From contig CAWFUR010000011.1 in assembly GCA_963819115.1 (NCBI GenBank), positions 1,426,001 through 1,490,000 on the forward strand: a stretch of DNA of 64,000 nt. Direction: 5' to 3'. The stretch is from JACVRW01 sp963819115. Its GTDB lineage: Bacteria; Actinomycetota; Thermoleophilia; Solirubrobacterales; Thermoleophilaceae. Below the pieces are notes generated by a model that saw only the letters and a program-made list of their open reading frames with translations, did no database searches and had not been told where the DNA came from. Positions 12,627 to 20,760 of this stretch are shown here, piece after piece; the stretch's first letter is position 1; each line of letters begins with the position of its first letter. The translations under genes and the position numbers were made by a program.

Positions 12627-12718
12627 GAACGAGCGGACGGGGCGGCCTAAGCTGTCGGTGCGCACCCGGCCACGCCGGGTGCTTCCGCTAAGCGGCCGCC
12701 CACCTAATTCGCTTGTTC
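12627..12718. repeat. Nested inverted repeat / structured leader of cimA (repeat copy 2)
   Basis: Three nested stems share one centre: GAACGAGCG (12627-12635) with CGCTTGTTC (12710-12718), one mismatch or wobble; GGGCGGCC (12640-12647) with GGCCGCCC (12694-12701), perfect; and GCACCCGGC (12662-12670) with GCCGGGTGC (12674-12682), perfect with a three-base loop. The inner part (12654-12690) is the 37 bp core shared with the argH leader. It lies between ilvE and cimA, both read on the minus strand. It may be a leader RNA, a processing site or a mobile palindrome. Confidence 0.65.
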
Positions 12719-12728
12719 CGTGCCGCGT

Positions 12729-13655
12729 TCACGCCTGCGATGGTACCGGCACGAGGTCCAGCCAGCCCTCGTAGCGCGGGTCGCGCCCGTGGAGCGCGTC
12801 GTCGAACACCCGCTGGATCTCCTGGGTGATCGGGCCCGGAGGACCGATCTCGATGTCGTCGATCTCCCGCAGCGGCGTGAGCTCCGCGGCCGTGCCGGTG
12901 AGGAAGACCTCGTCGGCCAGCGCCATCTCGGCCCGGGCCACGTCCCGCTCCACCACCTCGTGACCGAGGTCGCGGGCGATCTGGATCGCCGACTTGCGGT
13001 TGATGCCGTCGAGGATGCTCGCCGTGCCCGGCGGAGTGGCGATCACGCCGTCCCTGATCACGAACACGTTCTCGCCCGTGCCCTCGCAGACGCAGCCCTT
13101 GTCGTCGAGAAGGATCGCCTCGTCGTAGCCGGACTTGGTGGCCTCGATCTTGGCCAGCACCGAGTTCAGGTACTGCCCCGACGCCTTGGACTGCGGGATG
13201 AGGGACTCGGACGAGATGCGGCGGTAGGAGGACACCCGCGCGCGCACGCCGTTCGCCTTCCCGTCCTCGCCCAGGTACGCGCCCCACTCCCAGACCGCGA
13301 TCATCGCCTCGACCGGGTTGTCCAGCGGGTTGAGGCCCATCGGCCCGTAGCCGCGGTAGACGAGCGGGCGGATGTAACAGCTCTTGAGCCCGTTTCGCGA
13401 GATCAGCTCGTGCATGGCCTCGCGCAGCGCCGCACGCGAGAACGGCAGGTCCATGTAGTAGAGCTTGGCCGACTGCTCGAGCCGGGCCAGGTGATCGGCG
13501 TTGCGGAAGATCGCGGTGCCGCGCTCGGTCTCGTAGGCCCGGATGCCCTCGAAGACCCCGGTGCCGTAGTGAAGGCCGTGCGTGAGCACGTGTACCTTCG
13601 CGTCCTCCCAGGCAACGAACTCCCCGTTCAGCCAGATGAGGTCGGCGGTGGTCAA
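12729..13655 (-). CDS. ilvE: Branched-chain amino acid aminotransferase
   Basis: Transfers the amino group from glutamate to the keto acids of Val, Leu and Ile. The 308-residue fold type IV PLP enzyme has THGLHYGTGVFEGIRAYE (25-42), the PLP lysine K157 in IPQSKASGQY, and the EGTGENVF loop, as in IlvE rather than D-amino acid transaminase. The chosen start is TTG at 13655, with GGACGGGAG just upstream as a ribosome binding site. It follows leuB by 18 bp in the same operon. Confidence 0.94.
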   Translation of the reverse strand: MTTADLIWLNGEFVAWEDAKVHVLTHGLHYGTGVFEGIRAYETERGTAIFRNADHLARLEQSAKLYYMDLPFSRAALREAMHELISRNGLKSCYIRPLVYRGYGPMGLNPLDNPVEAMIAVWEWGAYLGEDGKANGVRARVSSYRRISSESLIPQSKASGQYLNSVLAKIEATKSGYDEAILLDDKGCVCEGTGENVFVIRDGVIATPPGTASILDGINRKSAIQIARDLGHEVVERDVARAEMALADEVFLTGTAAELTPLREIDDIEIGPPGPITQEIQRVFDDALHGRDPRYEGWLDLVPVPSQA

Positions 13656-13673
13656 CGTGCTCCCGTCCTTCCG

Positions 13674-14699
13674 TCAGATCTTCGCGAGGACGGCCTTGGT
13701 GACGTCCTCTGTGCCTGCCTCCCCGCCGAGATCGGGCGTGCGAATGCCCTGCTCCAGCGCGAGGTCGACGGCCGATTCTATCCGGGCGGCGCCCGGTTCC
13801 ATAGCCAGTCCGTGCCTCAGCATGAGGGCCACCGAGCCGAACATGGCCATCGGGTTGGCGCTGCCCGTGCCGGCGATGTCGGGGGCCGAGCCGTGCACGG
13901 GCTCGAACAGGCCCGGTCCGCCGTCGCCCAGCGAGGCGCTCGGCAGCATCCCCAGCGACCCGGTGAGCATGGCCGCCTCGTCGCTGAGGATGTCCCCGAA
14001 GAGGTTCTCGGTGACGATCACGTCGAAGGACGATGGATTGGCCACAAGCTGCATCGCGGCGTTGTCCACCAGCAGGTGCTCAAGGGGCACGTCCGGGAAC
14101 TCCTCGGCGTGCACGCGCGTCACCGTCTCCCGCCACAGCCTCGAGGTCTCCATCACGTTGGCCTTGTCCACGCTCGTGACCTTGGTGCGGGCCGAGCGGA
14201 ACGCCACACGGGCGATGCGCTCGACCTCCGCCACCGTGTAGGCGCAGTCGTCGTGGGCACGGTCGCCCTCGCGGCCGGAGTCACCGAAGTAAATGCCGCC
14301 GGTGAGCTCGCGCACCACGAGCAGGTCCGTGCCCCTGATGCGCTCCGGTTTCAGCGGGCTGGCGTCGATCAGCGCCGGGCTGGGCCGCACCGGCCGCAGG
14401 TTGGCGAACAGGCCGAGCCCCTTGCGCAGGCCGAGGAGGCCCTGCTCGGGCCGAGGCGCGGAGGGGTCGGTGGTGTCCCACTTCGGCCCGCCGACGGCGG
14501 CCAGCAGCACGGCGTCCGCGCCCCGGCAGGCTTCCAGCACCTCGTCTGTGAGGGCCGTGCCGTGGGCGTCGATCGACGCGCCGCCGAGGAGCTGCTCATC
14601 GAGCTCGAAGTCCCCGACCGCGGCCAGCACGCGCTCGGCCGCGGCCATGATCTCCGGCCCGATCCCGTCCCCGGGAAGGGTGACTACACGCGCGGCCAT
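13674..14699 (-). CDS. leuB: 3-isopropylmalate dehydrogenase
   Basis: Oxidises and decarboxylates 3-isopropylmalate to 2-ketoisocaproate with NAD; it probably also acts on 3-methylmalate from the CimA route. The 341 residues carry LPGDGIGPEI at 8-17, ELTGGIYFG, and VTENLFGDILSDEAA with the metal-binding Asp residues, then the GSAPDIAG nucleotide-site motif. The ATG at 14699 directly abuts the stop of the methyltransferase gene, so the two are co-translated. Confidence 0.96.
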   Translation of the reverse strand: MAARVVTLPGDGIGPEIMAAAERVLAAVGDFELDEQLLGGASIDAHGTALTDEVLEACRGADAVLLAAVGGPKWDTTDPSAPRPEQGLLGLRKGLGLFANLRPVRPSPALIDASPLKPERIRGTDLLVVRELTGGIYFGDSGREGDRAHDDCAYTVAEVERIARVAFRSARTKVTSVDKANVMETSRLWRETVTRVHAEEFPDVPLEHLLVDNAAMQLVANPSSFDVIVTENLFGDILSDEAAMLTGSLGMLPSASLGDGGPGLFEPVHGSAPDIAGTGSANPMAMFGSVALMLRHGLAMEPGAARIESAVDLALEQGIRTPDLGGEAGTEDVTKAVLAKI

Positions 14700-15473
14700 C
14701 TATGCGCGCCGAGCCTGGATGTTGAGGCGGACGTACTCCAGGGTCAGCCGATCTCCCGACCGCCGCACCACCTCGGCTGCGAAGGGCTCGCGCAGCTCCT
14801 CGGGCAGCGCCTCGATGTGGTTGCCGAGGCACACCGTGCGTGCGTACTCGAGCGGCTCGCCGGGAGTCACGGGCCAGGGCTGCAGCCAGCACCGCACGTC
14901 CTCGAAGCCGGCGGCACGCAGGCGCTCCTCGGTCTCCTCGGGCCCGGCGTAGTTCCAGGGACCCACGAAGTCCGTCATGTGCTCGGCGTAGGGCGGCTCT
15001 GCCGCCACCTCATCGGCCAGACGGCGAAAGCGGTCGATGTTGCCCCTGCCGCCGCATTGCGCGGTGAGCCCGCCCCCGGGTCGCAGCGCGTCGTGCAGCC
15101 GGGCGAACAGGGCGGGATGGTCCTTGATCCAGTGAAACACGGCGTTGGAGAACGCCGCATCCACCGGCTCGGCCACCTCGAGCTCCACCAGGTCCACAGG
15201 ATCCAGGACGTCCACCCGGTCGTTCCCGGCGAAACGCTCGCGGGTCTCGTGCACCATCGATGGCGAGGCGTCGGCGGCCACCACGCGGCCCTCGGGAAGG
15301 AGGTCGAGCAGCATGGCGGTGACCCGGCCCGAGCCGCAGCCCGCGTCGAGCACGGTCTCGCCGCCGCTCAGCTCGAGTCGCTTCAGCACCTCGCGGGCCA
15401 TCTCCACCTGCGGGTCCGAGACGCGGTCGTAGCTCTGGGCGTCCCAGTCGCGGGGACTCGCGCCGGCACTCAT
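14700..15473 (-). CDS. SAM-dependent methyltransferase, trans-aconitate methyltransferase-like
   Basis: 257-residue class I methyltransferase. Motif I is VLDAGCGSGR (about 41-50), with an acidic residue after motif II (ADAS) and the stretch SNAVFHWIKDH near 135 that resembles Tam of E. coli. Tam-family enzymes methylate tricarboxylates; the yeast member Tmt1 is known to methylate both trans-aconitate and 3-isopropylmalate. Here the gene is locked between leuD and leuB, with an ATGA overlap on one side and direct abutment on the other. A substrate from the leucine pathway is therefore an attractive inference, though ordinary trans-aconitate detoxification remains possible. Confidence 0.8.
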   Translation of the reverse strand: MSAGASPRDWDAQSYDRVSDPQVEMAREVLKRLELSGGETVLDAGCGSGRVTAMLLDLLPEGRVVAADASPSMVHETRERFAGNDRVDVLDPVDLVELEVAEPVDAAFSNAVFHWIKDHPALFARLHDALRPGGGLTAQCGGRGNIDRFRRLADEVAAEPPYAEHMTDFVGPWNYAGPEETEERLRAAGFEDVRCWLQPWPVTPGEPLEYARTVCLGNHIEALPEELREPFAAEVVRRSGDRLTLEYVRLNIQARRA

Positions 15474-16033
15474 GCGGGGCTCGTGGTCACGGGACCACTG
15501 CGCTCGCGCTCCCGCTCATACGCGCTGATGTCCTCTTCGCTCAGCAGCGTCACGCCGATGTCGTCGAGGCCGCCGAGCAGGCGCCGCTTGATCTCCTGGT
15601 CGATCTCGAAGCGGGCCACCGCGCCGTCGAAGGTCACGGTCTGCGCCTCCAGGTCGATGCGCGCCTCGCCGGCCGCCATCACCGCATGCACCTCGTCCTC
15701 GGACAGCACCACCGGGAGCAGCCCGATCTTGGTGCAGTTCGAGAAGAAGATGTCGCCGAAGCTCGGCGCGATCACCGCCCGGAAGCCGTAGTCCTCGAGG
15801 CCCCAGGGGGCGTGCTCGCGCGAGGAGCCGCATCCGAAGTTCCGGCCCGTCGCCAGGATCGGATTCGACGGCAGGTCCCAGCCCGGCTGCTTCGCCCAGT
15901 CGTAGAAGAGGAACTCGCCGAAGCCGGTGCGCTCGATCCGCTTCAGGAACTGCTTGGGCATGATCTGGTCGGTGTCCACGTCCGCGCGGTCGAGCACGGA
16001 CACGGGGCCCTCGATGACGTTCACGGCGTTCAT
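15470..16033 (-). CDS. leuD: 3-isopropylmalate dehydratase small subunit
   Basis: Swivel domain of isopropylmalate isomerase, which works with LeuC to convert 2- to 3-isopropylmalate and probably citramalate to 3-methylmalate. The 187 residues contain DTDQIMPKQFLKR and the ATGRNFGCGSSREHAP loop typical of LeuD. An upstream extension of the frame overlaps leuC and has no LeuD character; the ATG at 16033 overlaps the leuC TGA by four bases and is the correct start. Confidence 0.96.
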   Translation of the reverse strand: MNAVNVIEGPVSVLDRADVDTDQIMPKQFLKRIERTGFGEFLFYDWAKQPGWDLPSNPILATGRNFGCGSSREHAPWGLEDYGFRAVIAPSFGDIFFSNCTKIGLLPVVLSEDEVHAVMAAGEARIDLEAQTVTFDGAVARFEIDQEIKRRLLGGLDDIGVTLLSEEDISAYERERERSGPVTTSPA

Positions 16034-17394
16034 GACCACTCCCGGATGTCGACGAAACGTCCCTCGATCGCGGCGGCGGCCGCCATCTGCGGGCTCACGA
16101 GATGGGTGCGCCCGCCGCGGCCCTGGCGCCCCTCGAAGTTGCGGTTCGACGTGGAGGCGCAGCGCTCGCCCGGGTCGAGGATGTCCGGGTTCATCCCCAG
16201 GCACATCGAGCATCCGGCGGAGCGCCAGTCGAACCCGGCGGACCTGAAGACCTCGTCGAGGCCCTCGGCCTCGGCCTGCGCCTTCACCTTGGCCGATCCG
16301 GGCACCACCATCGCGTTCACGGTGGAGGCCACGGTGCGGCCCTTCACGATCTCGGCCGCGGCACGCAGGTCTCCGATGCGGGAGTTCGTGCACGAGCCGA
16401 GGAACACCCTGTCGAGCCGGATGTCCTGGATCGGCGTGCCCGGCTCGAGGTCCATGTACTCGAGCGCACGGCGGTCGCCGTCGTCCAGCGGCTCCGGCAC
16501 CGCGGCGGTCACGCCGGTGACCATCGCCGGGTTGGTGCCCCAGCTCACCTGGGGTGAGATCTCGGATGCCTCGATCGTCACCTCGCTGTCGAAGCTCGCG
16601 CCGTCCTCGGTGCCCAGCCCGCGCCAGTCCTCGATCGCGGCGTCCATGTCGCGCGGTGCGCCCTCGCGACCTTCGACCCACTCGAACGTGGTGTCGTCAG
16701 GCGCGATCATCCCGGCGCGGCCGCCGCCCTCGATGGTCATGTTGCACACGGTCATGCGGCCCTCCATCGACAGGCCCTGCACGGCCGGCCCGGAGTACTC
16801 GATCACGTGGCCCACGCCGCCGTCCACGCCGATTTGGCCGATCGTGGCGAGGATCAGGTCCTTGGCGGTGACCCCGGGCGCCAGCTCGCCCCGGTAGGAG
16901 ATGCGCATCGAGCGCGGCTTGCGCTGCTGGAGGGTCTGGGTGGCCAGGACGTGCTCCACCTCACTGGTGCCGATGCCGAAGGCCAGCGCCCCGAAGGCGC
17001 CGTGGGTTGAGGTGTGGGAGTCCCCGCACACGATCGTCATGCCCGGCTGGGTCACTCCCAGCTCCGGCCCGATCACGTGGACGATCCCCTGGCTCTCGGA
17101 GCCGATCGAGTGGATCGGGATGCCGAACTCGGCGCAGTTCTCCTCCAGCTTGCCGATCTGCTTGCGCGAGAGCGGGTCGCTGACCATGGGCAGGGCGCTG
17201 GCGCCGTCCGTGGGGACGTTGTGGTCCGCGGTGGCCAGGGTGCGGTCCGGGCGCCGCACGGTGCGCCCGGCCAGGCGCAGCGACTCGAAGGCCTGCGCGC
17301 TCGTGACCTCGTGCACCAGGTGCAGATCGATGTAGATGAGGCCGTCGCGGACCTCGTGGCGCTCCCAGATCTTGTCCAGCATCGTCTTCGGCAT
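16030..17394 (-). CDS. leuC: 3-isopropylmalate dehydratase large subunit
   Basis: Fe-S subunit of isopropylmalate isomerase. The 454 residues hold the three [4Fe-4S] ligands in GSCTNSRIGDL and CSMCLGMNPD, plus the family motif GDSHTSTHGAFGALAFGIGTSEVEH. Two starts are possible, GTG at 17397 and ATG at 17394. AGGAGG lies five bases before the ATG but only two before the GTG, so ATG is chosen. It overlaps the regulator stop as TGATG, so leuC translation is coupled to the regulator. Confidence 0.96.
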   Translation of the reverse strand: MPKTMLDKIWERHEVRDGLIYIDLHLVHEVTSAQAFESLRLAGRTVRRPDRTLATADHNVPTDGASALPMVSDPLSRKQIGKLEENCAEFGIPIHSIGSESQGIVHVIGPELGVTQPGMTIVCGDSHTSTHGAFGALAFGIGTSEVEHVLATQTLQQRKPRSMRISYRGELAPGVTAKDLILATIGQIGVDGGVGHVIEYSGPAVQGLSMEGRMTVCNMTIEGGGRAGMIAPDDTTFEWVEGREGAPRDMDAAIEDWRGLGTEDGASFDSEVTIEASEISPQVSWGTNPAMVTGVTAAVPEPLDDGDRRALEYMDLEPGTPIQDIRLDRVFLGSCTNSRIGDLRAAAEIVKGRTVASTVNAMVVPGSAKVKAQAEAEGLDEVFRSAGFDWRSAGCSMCLGMNPDILDPGERCASTSNRNFEGRQGRGGRTHLVSPQMAAAAAIEGRFVDIREWS

Positions 17395-17993
17395 CACGAC
17401 CTCCTGAGACCGGCGGCCACGACCGCGAGGAAGCGGGCGTCGGTCTCTCCTGGGTTCTCAAAGTGGTGGGGCAGATCGGCGTCGAAGGTCACGGAGTCCC
17501 CGGTGTCGAGGTCGTGACCCGCGCCGTCGCAGACCAGGCGCAGGGCGCCGTCGGTGACCACCGCGGTCTCGCGGCTGCCCGGCTCGTGCATCGGCGGATC
17601 CCCGGGGCCTCCGGTCGAGGCGCCCGCCGCGAGGGTGTGGACCGACACCTCGGCGCGCTGCCCCGGAACGGCCGGGGTGAGGACCTCGAAGCTGTGGCCG
17701 CGAGCGCGGGCGCCGCCGGCCAGCCGCTCGCCGCTGCGCACGACGCTGACCGAGCCGCCCTCGTCCAGGCGAAGCAGCTGCGAGAGGGTGAGCTCGAGCC
17801 CCGTGGCGATCCGGCCGGCCAGCGAGAGCGTCGGGCTGGTCTCCCCCCGCTCCACCTGGCTGAGCATCTGTGCGGATACACCCGAGCGCTCGGCCAGGTC
17901 GCGCAGGGACAGGTCCATGGCCTCGCGCAGGGCCTTGACGCGGGGGCCGACGTTGAGGTTCTGCTCGGGGGTTTCGATGCTCGCGACGGTCAC
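17394..17993 (-). CDS. XRE-family regulator with cupin sensor domain
   Basis: Predicted DNA-binding regulator of 199 residues: helix-turn-helix at about 15-70 (SLRDLAERSGVSAQMLSQVE) and a C-terminal cupin barrel from about 105 (HEPGSRE and the closing HHFENPG motif), which usually binds a small ligand. A longer GTG start at 18014 lies upstream of a TAACGT box (18005-18010), so the GTG at 17993 is preferred. Sitting directly before leuC, it may control the leuC-leuD-leuB part of the block. Ligand and targets are not shown by the sequence. Confidence 0.85.
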   Translation of the reverse strand: MTVASIETPEQNLNVGPRVKALREAMDLSLRDLAERSGVSAQMLSQVERGETSPTLSLAGRIATGLELTLSQLLRLDEGGSVSVVRSGERLAGGARARGHSFEVLTPAVPGQRAEVSVHTLAAGASTGGPGDPPMHEPGSRETAVVTDGALRLVCDGAGHDLDTGDSVTFDADLPHHFENPGETDARFLAVVAAGLRRS

Positions 17994-18004
17994 TGGACGA
18001 GCGT

Positions 18005-18010
18005 ACGTTA
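18005..18010 (-). promoter_or_regulatory. -10 box for the XRE regulator and downstream leu genes
   Basis: The minus strand reads TGATAACGT, an extended-type -10 (TAACGT), ending eleven bases before the GTG at 17993. It would give an internal promoter in the leucine block with a 5' leader of only a few bases. No good -35 is visible. Confidence 0.45.
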
Positions 18011-18076
18011 TCACGGACGTGTGGTGGGTGGCCCCGCGAACTGCGGCTGGGTGCGGAGGCGGGGATCAGGGGGCTT

Positions 18077-18110
18077 GGCTCTCCGTGCATGTCATGCATG
18101 CAAGAGAGCC
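18077..18110. promoter_or_regulatory. 34 bp nested inverted repeat, candidate operator
   Basis: An outer perfect stem GGCTCTC (18077-18083) with GAGAGCC (18104-18110) encloses TGCATG-T-CATGCA (18086-18098), a perfect 6 bp inverted repeat around one base. It lies in the 155 bp gap between the Fe-ADH gene and the XRE regulator, about 67 bp upstream of the regulator's -10 box. It could be the binding site of the XRE/cupin protein or a hairpin ending the upstream message; no T-run follows it. Confidence 0.5.
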
Positions 18111-18148
18111 ACACCCCCACCCATCTGCCGTTTCACGGGCAGCGCGGC

Positions 18149-19159
18149 CTACAGCGCCGCCCGCACCAGCTCCGCGATCTCCGCCTCGTCCGGCGGGTCG
18201 GGCGTGTTGCCCACCGCGGGGTGCTGCGCCGCGGCGCGGGCCACCTCGTCCACCTGCCCCTCCTCCATGCCGAGCGTGGCGAGACGCGTATGACCCGAGC
18301 GGGCCGCCAGCTTGGCCACCCGGCCGGCCGCGGCCTCGGGATCGCTGCCGGGGTCACCCAGTGCGTGGGCGAACTCGCCGAGGACGCCGATCGCCCGGGT
18401 GGACATCAGGCGTGCGCTGTGGGGCAGGAGCACGGCGTTGGTCTCCGCATGCGGAGTGCCGGCGAGCCTCACCACGGTCTGGCTCACGGCGTGGTGCACG
18501 GCGATGCCGGCGGATCCGGACGCATACCCGGCGAGGATCGCGCCGAGGGCCAGCTCCTCCGCGCGCGGCGGATCGGTGGTCACCCCCTCCGCGATCAGGG
18601 TGGCGGCCCTCAGGGCGGCCAGCTCGGCCATCGGGTTCGCCATCGGCGTGTACAGCGCCTCCATCGCGTGGGCCAGGGCGTTCATCGCTGTGGCCGCCAG
18701 GCTCGGACCGGGTAGTCCCACCATCAGCCCTGGATCGGCCACCACCAGCGCGGGGCGCACCAGGCGGGCGTTCTCCACCCCCACCGGGGTGCGGTGGAAG
18801 GGAGTCATCTCCGCACCGGAGAGCGTGGTGGGGATTGCCGCCACCGGGCGGCCGGTCACGCCACCGATCGCCTTTGCCGTGTCCACCACGCGGCCCCCGC
18901 CGAGTGCCACCAGCGACAGCTCGCCCGTGTCCCCTAGCAGGCCGGCCGAGATCTCGTCCACTCGCCCCGGCGGCACGAGGACGACATGACGGGCAGCGTC
19001 GCGCAGGCCGGGCACCAGGTCCTCGCCGCGCTCGGTGGTGAGCAGCGCGTACTCGCCCAGCCCGGCCGCCTCGATCAACCGCGGCGCCTCGCCGGCAACA
19101 CCCGACCCGAAGCCGACGGTGCGCTCGCCGTCGCGCCAGGTGAACCCGGCCTGGCTCAA
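18149..19159 (-). CDS. Iron-containing alcohol dehydrogenase family, maleylacetate reductase-like
   Basis: 336-residue NAD(P)-dependent Fe-ADH-family enzyme. It shows the nucleotide-binding LGGGRVVDTAKAIG near 90, IPTTLSGAEMTPF, and metal-ligand positions in NALAHAMEAL and the HAVSQ/HAETN segments, a pattern closest to maleylacetate reductases of aromatic degradation. No ring-cleavage genes are nearby. The start TTG at 19159 overlaps the leuA TGA, so it is translated behind leuA. A role in leucine metabolism is unproven; the real substrate may be another 2-oxo or hydroxy acid. Confidence 0.8.
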   Translation of the reverse strand: MSQAGFTWRDGERTVGFGSGVAGEAPRLIEAAGLGEYALLTTERGEDLVPGLRDAARHVVLVPPGRVDEISAGLLGDTGELSLVALGGGRVVDTAKAIGGVTGRPVAAIPTTLSGAEMTPFHRTPVGVENARLVRPALVVADPGLMVGLPGPSLAATAMNALAHAMEALYTPMANPMAELAALRAATLIAEGVTTDPPRAEELALGAILAGYASGSAGIAVHHAVSQTVVRLAGTPHAETNAVLLPHSARLMSTRAIGVLGEFAHALGDPGSDPEAAAGRVAKLAARSGHTRLATLGMEEGQVDEVARAAAQHPAVGNTPDPPDEAEIAELVRAAL

Positions 19160-20760
19160 GGAGCGGGTGTGGTGCGGGACGCCTCCACGAGATGGTGCTC
19201 CGCCTCGTCGGCCGCCGAGCCCCAGTCCCCCTGCGCCTTGGCGAGCGCGTTCGAGAGCGCGCGCAGGTAGGCCTTGCCCGACGCCTCGAGGATGTCCGTC
19301 GACACTCCCGCGCCCGACGCCAGCTGCCCGTCGAGCTCGAGCACCACGGTGACCTCTCCCAGGGCGTCGCGGCCGCCCGTGACCGCGCTCACGTGGTATT
19401 CCCGAAGGCGGGCGTCATGGCCCACCGCCGCGTTGATCGCGCTGAAGAACGCGTCCACCGGACCGTCGCCGGTGAAGCTCCCCGACTCGACGCTCCCGTC
19501 CGGCAGGCGCACCTGCACGCGAGCGAGCGGGGCGCGCGTGTTCGAGGCCTCCACCTCGAACGCCTCGATCGTGTACGCGGTGGGCACCTGCTTCATCTCG
19601 TCGGAGACGATTGCCTCCAGGTCGGGCGCCGTGACCTTCTTCTTCTTGTCCGCCAGCTCCTTGAAGCGCTTGAAGGCCGTGTTGAGGGCCGCGCCGTCCA
19701 CCTGGAAGCCCAGGTCCTCGAGCGCCTTGCGCAGCGCATGCCGGCCGGAGTGCTTGCCCAGCACGATCGAGTTCGCGTCGAGCCCGATCGTGGTGGCGTC
19801 CATGATCTCGTAGGTGGTGCGCTCCTTCAGCACGCCGTCCTGGTGGATGCCCGCCTCGTGGGCGAACGCGTTTCGGCCCACGATGGCCTTGTTCGGCTGC
19901 ACCGGGTAGCCCGTGAGCCGCGACACGAGCCGCGAGGTCCGCGCGATCTCCCTCGTGACCGCCCCGGTCCACAGGCCCACGGTGGACTCGCGCGTGTGCA
20001 GCAGCATCACGATCTCCTCGAGCGACGCGTTGCCCGCCCGCTCGCCGATGCCGTTCACCGCGCACTCCACCTGCCGCGCGCCCGCCGTGAGACCGGCCAG
20101 GGAGTTGGCGACGGCCATGCCCAGGTCGTCGTGACAGTGCACCGACACGGTCACGTCGCGGAGGCCGGGGACCAGCTCGTAGAGGCGCCCGAACATCTCG
20201 GCGTACTCGTGGGGCATCGTGTACCCCACCGTGTCGGGCACGTTGATGGTGGTGGCGCCCTCGTCCAGTGCGATCTGCACCACCTCGGCCATGAACTCGA
20301 CGTCGGAGCGCGAGCCGTCCTCGGGTGAGAACTCAACGTCGTCCGTGAACGCCTTCGCCTGTGCGACGGCGGCGCGGGCCTGCCCCTTCACATCCTCGCG
20401 CGTGGTCTGGAGCTTGCGCTCGATGTGGATGTCGCTGGTGGCGATGAACGTGTGGATGCGCGGGCGCTCGGAGTCCTTGATGGCGTTCCACGCGGCGTCG
20501 ATGTCGGCCTTCGACGTGCGGGCCAGCCCGCAGATCACCGGGCCGTGCACCTCGCGGGCGATCGCCTGAACCGACTCGAAGTCACCGGGAGAGGTGATCG
20601 GGAAGCCGGCTTCGATCACGTCCACGCCCAGCCGTGAGAGCTGGTGCGCGATCTCGACCTTCTCCTGACGGTTGAGCGAGATGCCCGGAGACTGCTCGCC
20701 GTCGCGAAGCGTCGTGTCGAAGATCCGTACTCGGTCCTGCTCGTTGCGTCCGTCGGTCAT
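19156..20760 (-). CDS. leuA: 2-isopropylmalate synthase
   Basis: First committed step of leucine synthesis: 2-ketoisovalerate plus acetyl-CoA to 2-isopropylmalate. The 534 residues begin with the TIM-barrel motif TTLRDGEQSPGISL (16-29), the metal motif SVHCHDDLG near 215 and GIHQDGVLKER. A C-terminal LeuA regulatory domain from about residue 390 should bind leucine for feedback control. The ATG at 20760 is preceded by a leader with a Leu-rich peptide (20826-20882). It heads the leu block. Confidence 0.97.
   Translation of the reverse strand: MTDGRNEQDRVRIFDTTLRDGEQSPGISLNRQEKVEIAHQLSRLGVDVIEAGFPITSPGDFESVQAIAREVHGPVICGLARTSKADIDAAWNAIKDSERPRIHTFIATSDIHIERKLQTTREDVKGQARAAVAQAKAFTDDVEFSPEDGSRSDVEFMAEVVQIALDEGATTINVPDTVGYTMPHEYAEMFGRLYELVPGLRDVTVSVHCHDDLGMAVANSLAGLTAGARQVECAVNGIGERAGNASLEEIVMLLHTRESTVGLWTGAVTREIARTSRLVSRLTGYPVQPNKAIVGRNAFAHEAGIHQDGVLKERTTYEIMDATTIGLDANSIVLGKHSGRHALRKALEDLGFQVDGAALNTAFKRFKELADKKKKVTAPDLEAIVSDEMKQVPTAYTIEAFEVEASNTRAPLARVQVRLPDGSVESGSFTGDGPVDAFFSAINAAVGHDARLREYHVSAVTGGRDALGEVTVVLELDGQLASGAGVSTDILEASGKAYLRALSNALAKAQGDWGSAADEAEHHLVEASRTTPAP

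Noticed and set aside
12720..15791. 1023-codon open frame on the plus strand antisense to ilvE, leuB, tam and leuD
   Set aside because: It spans four well-recognised genes and shows no domain; the open frame reflects high third-position GC.
18149..19159. Aromatic degradation (hydroxyquinol) cluster suggested by the maleylacetate reductase-like gene
   Set aside because: No ring-cleavage dioxygenase or other degradation gene is present; the neighbours are all leucine genes.
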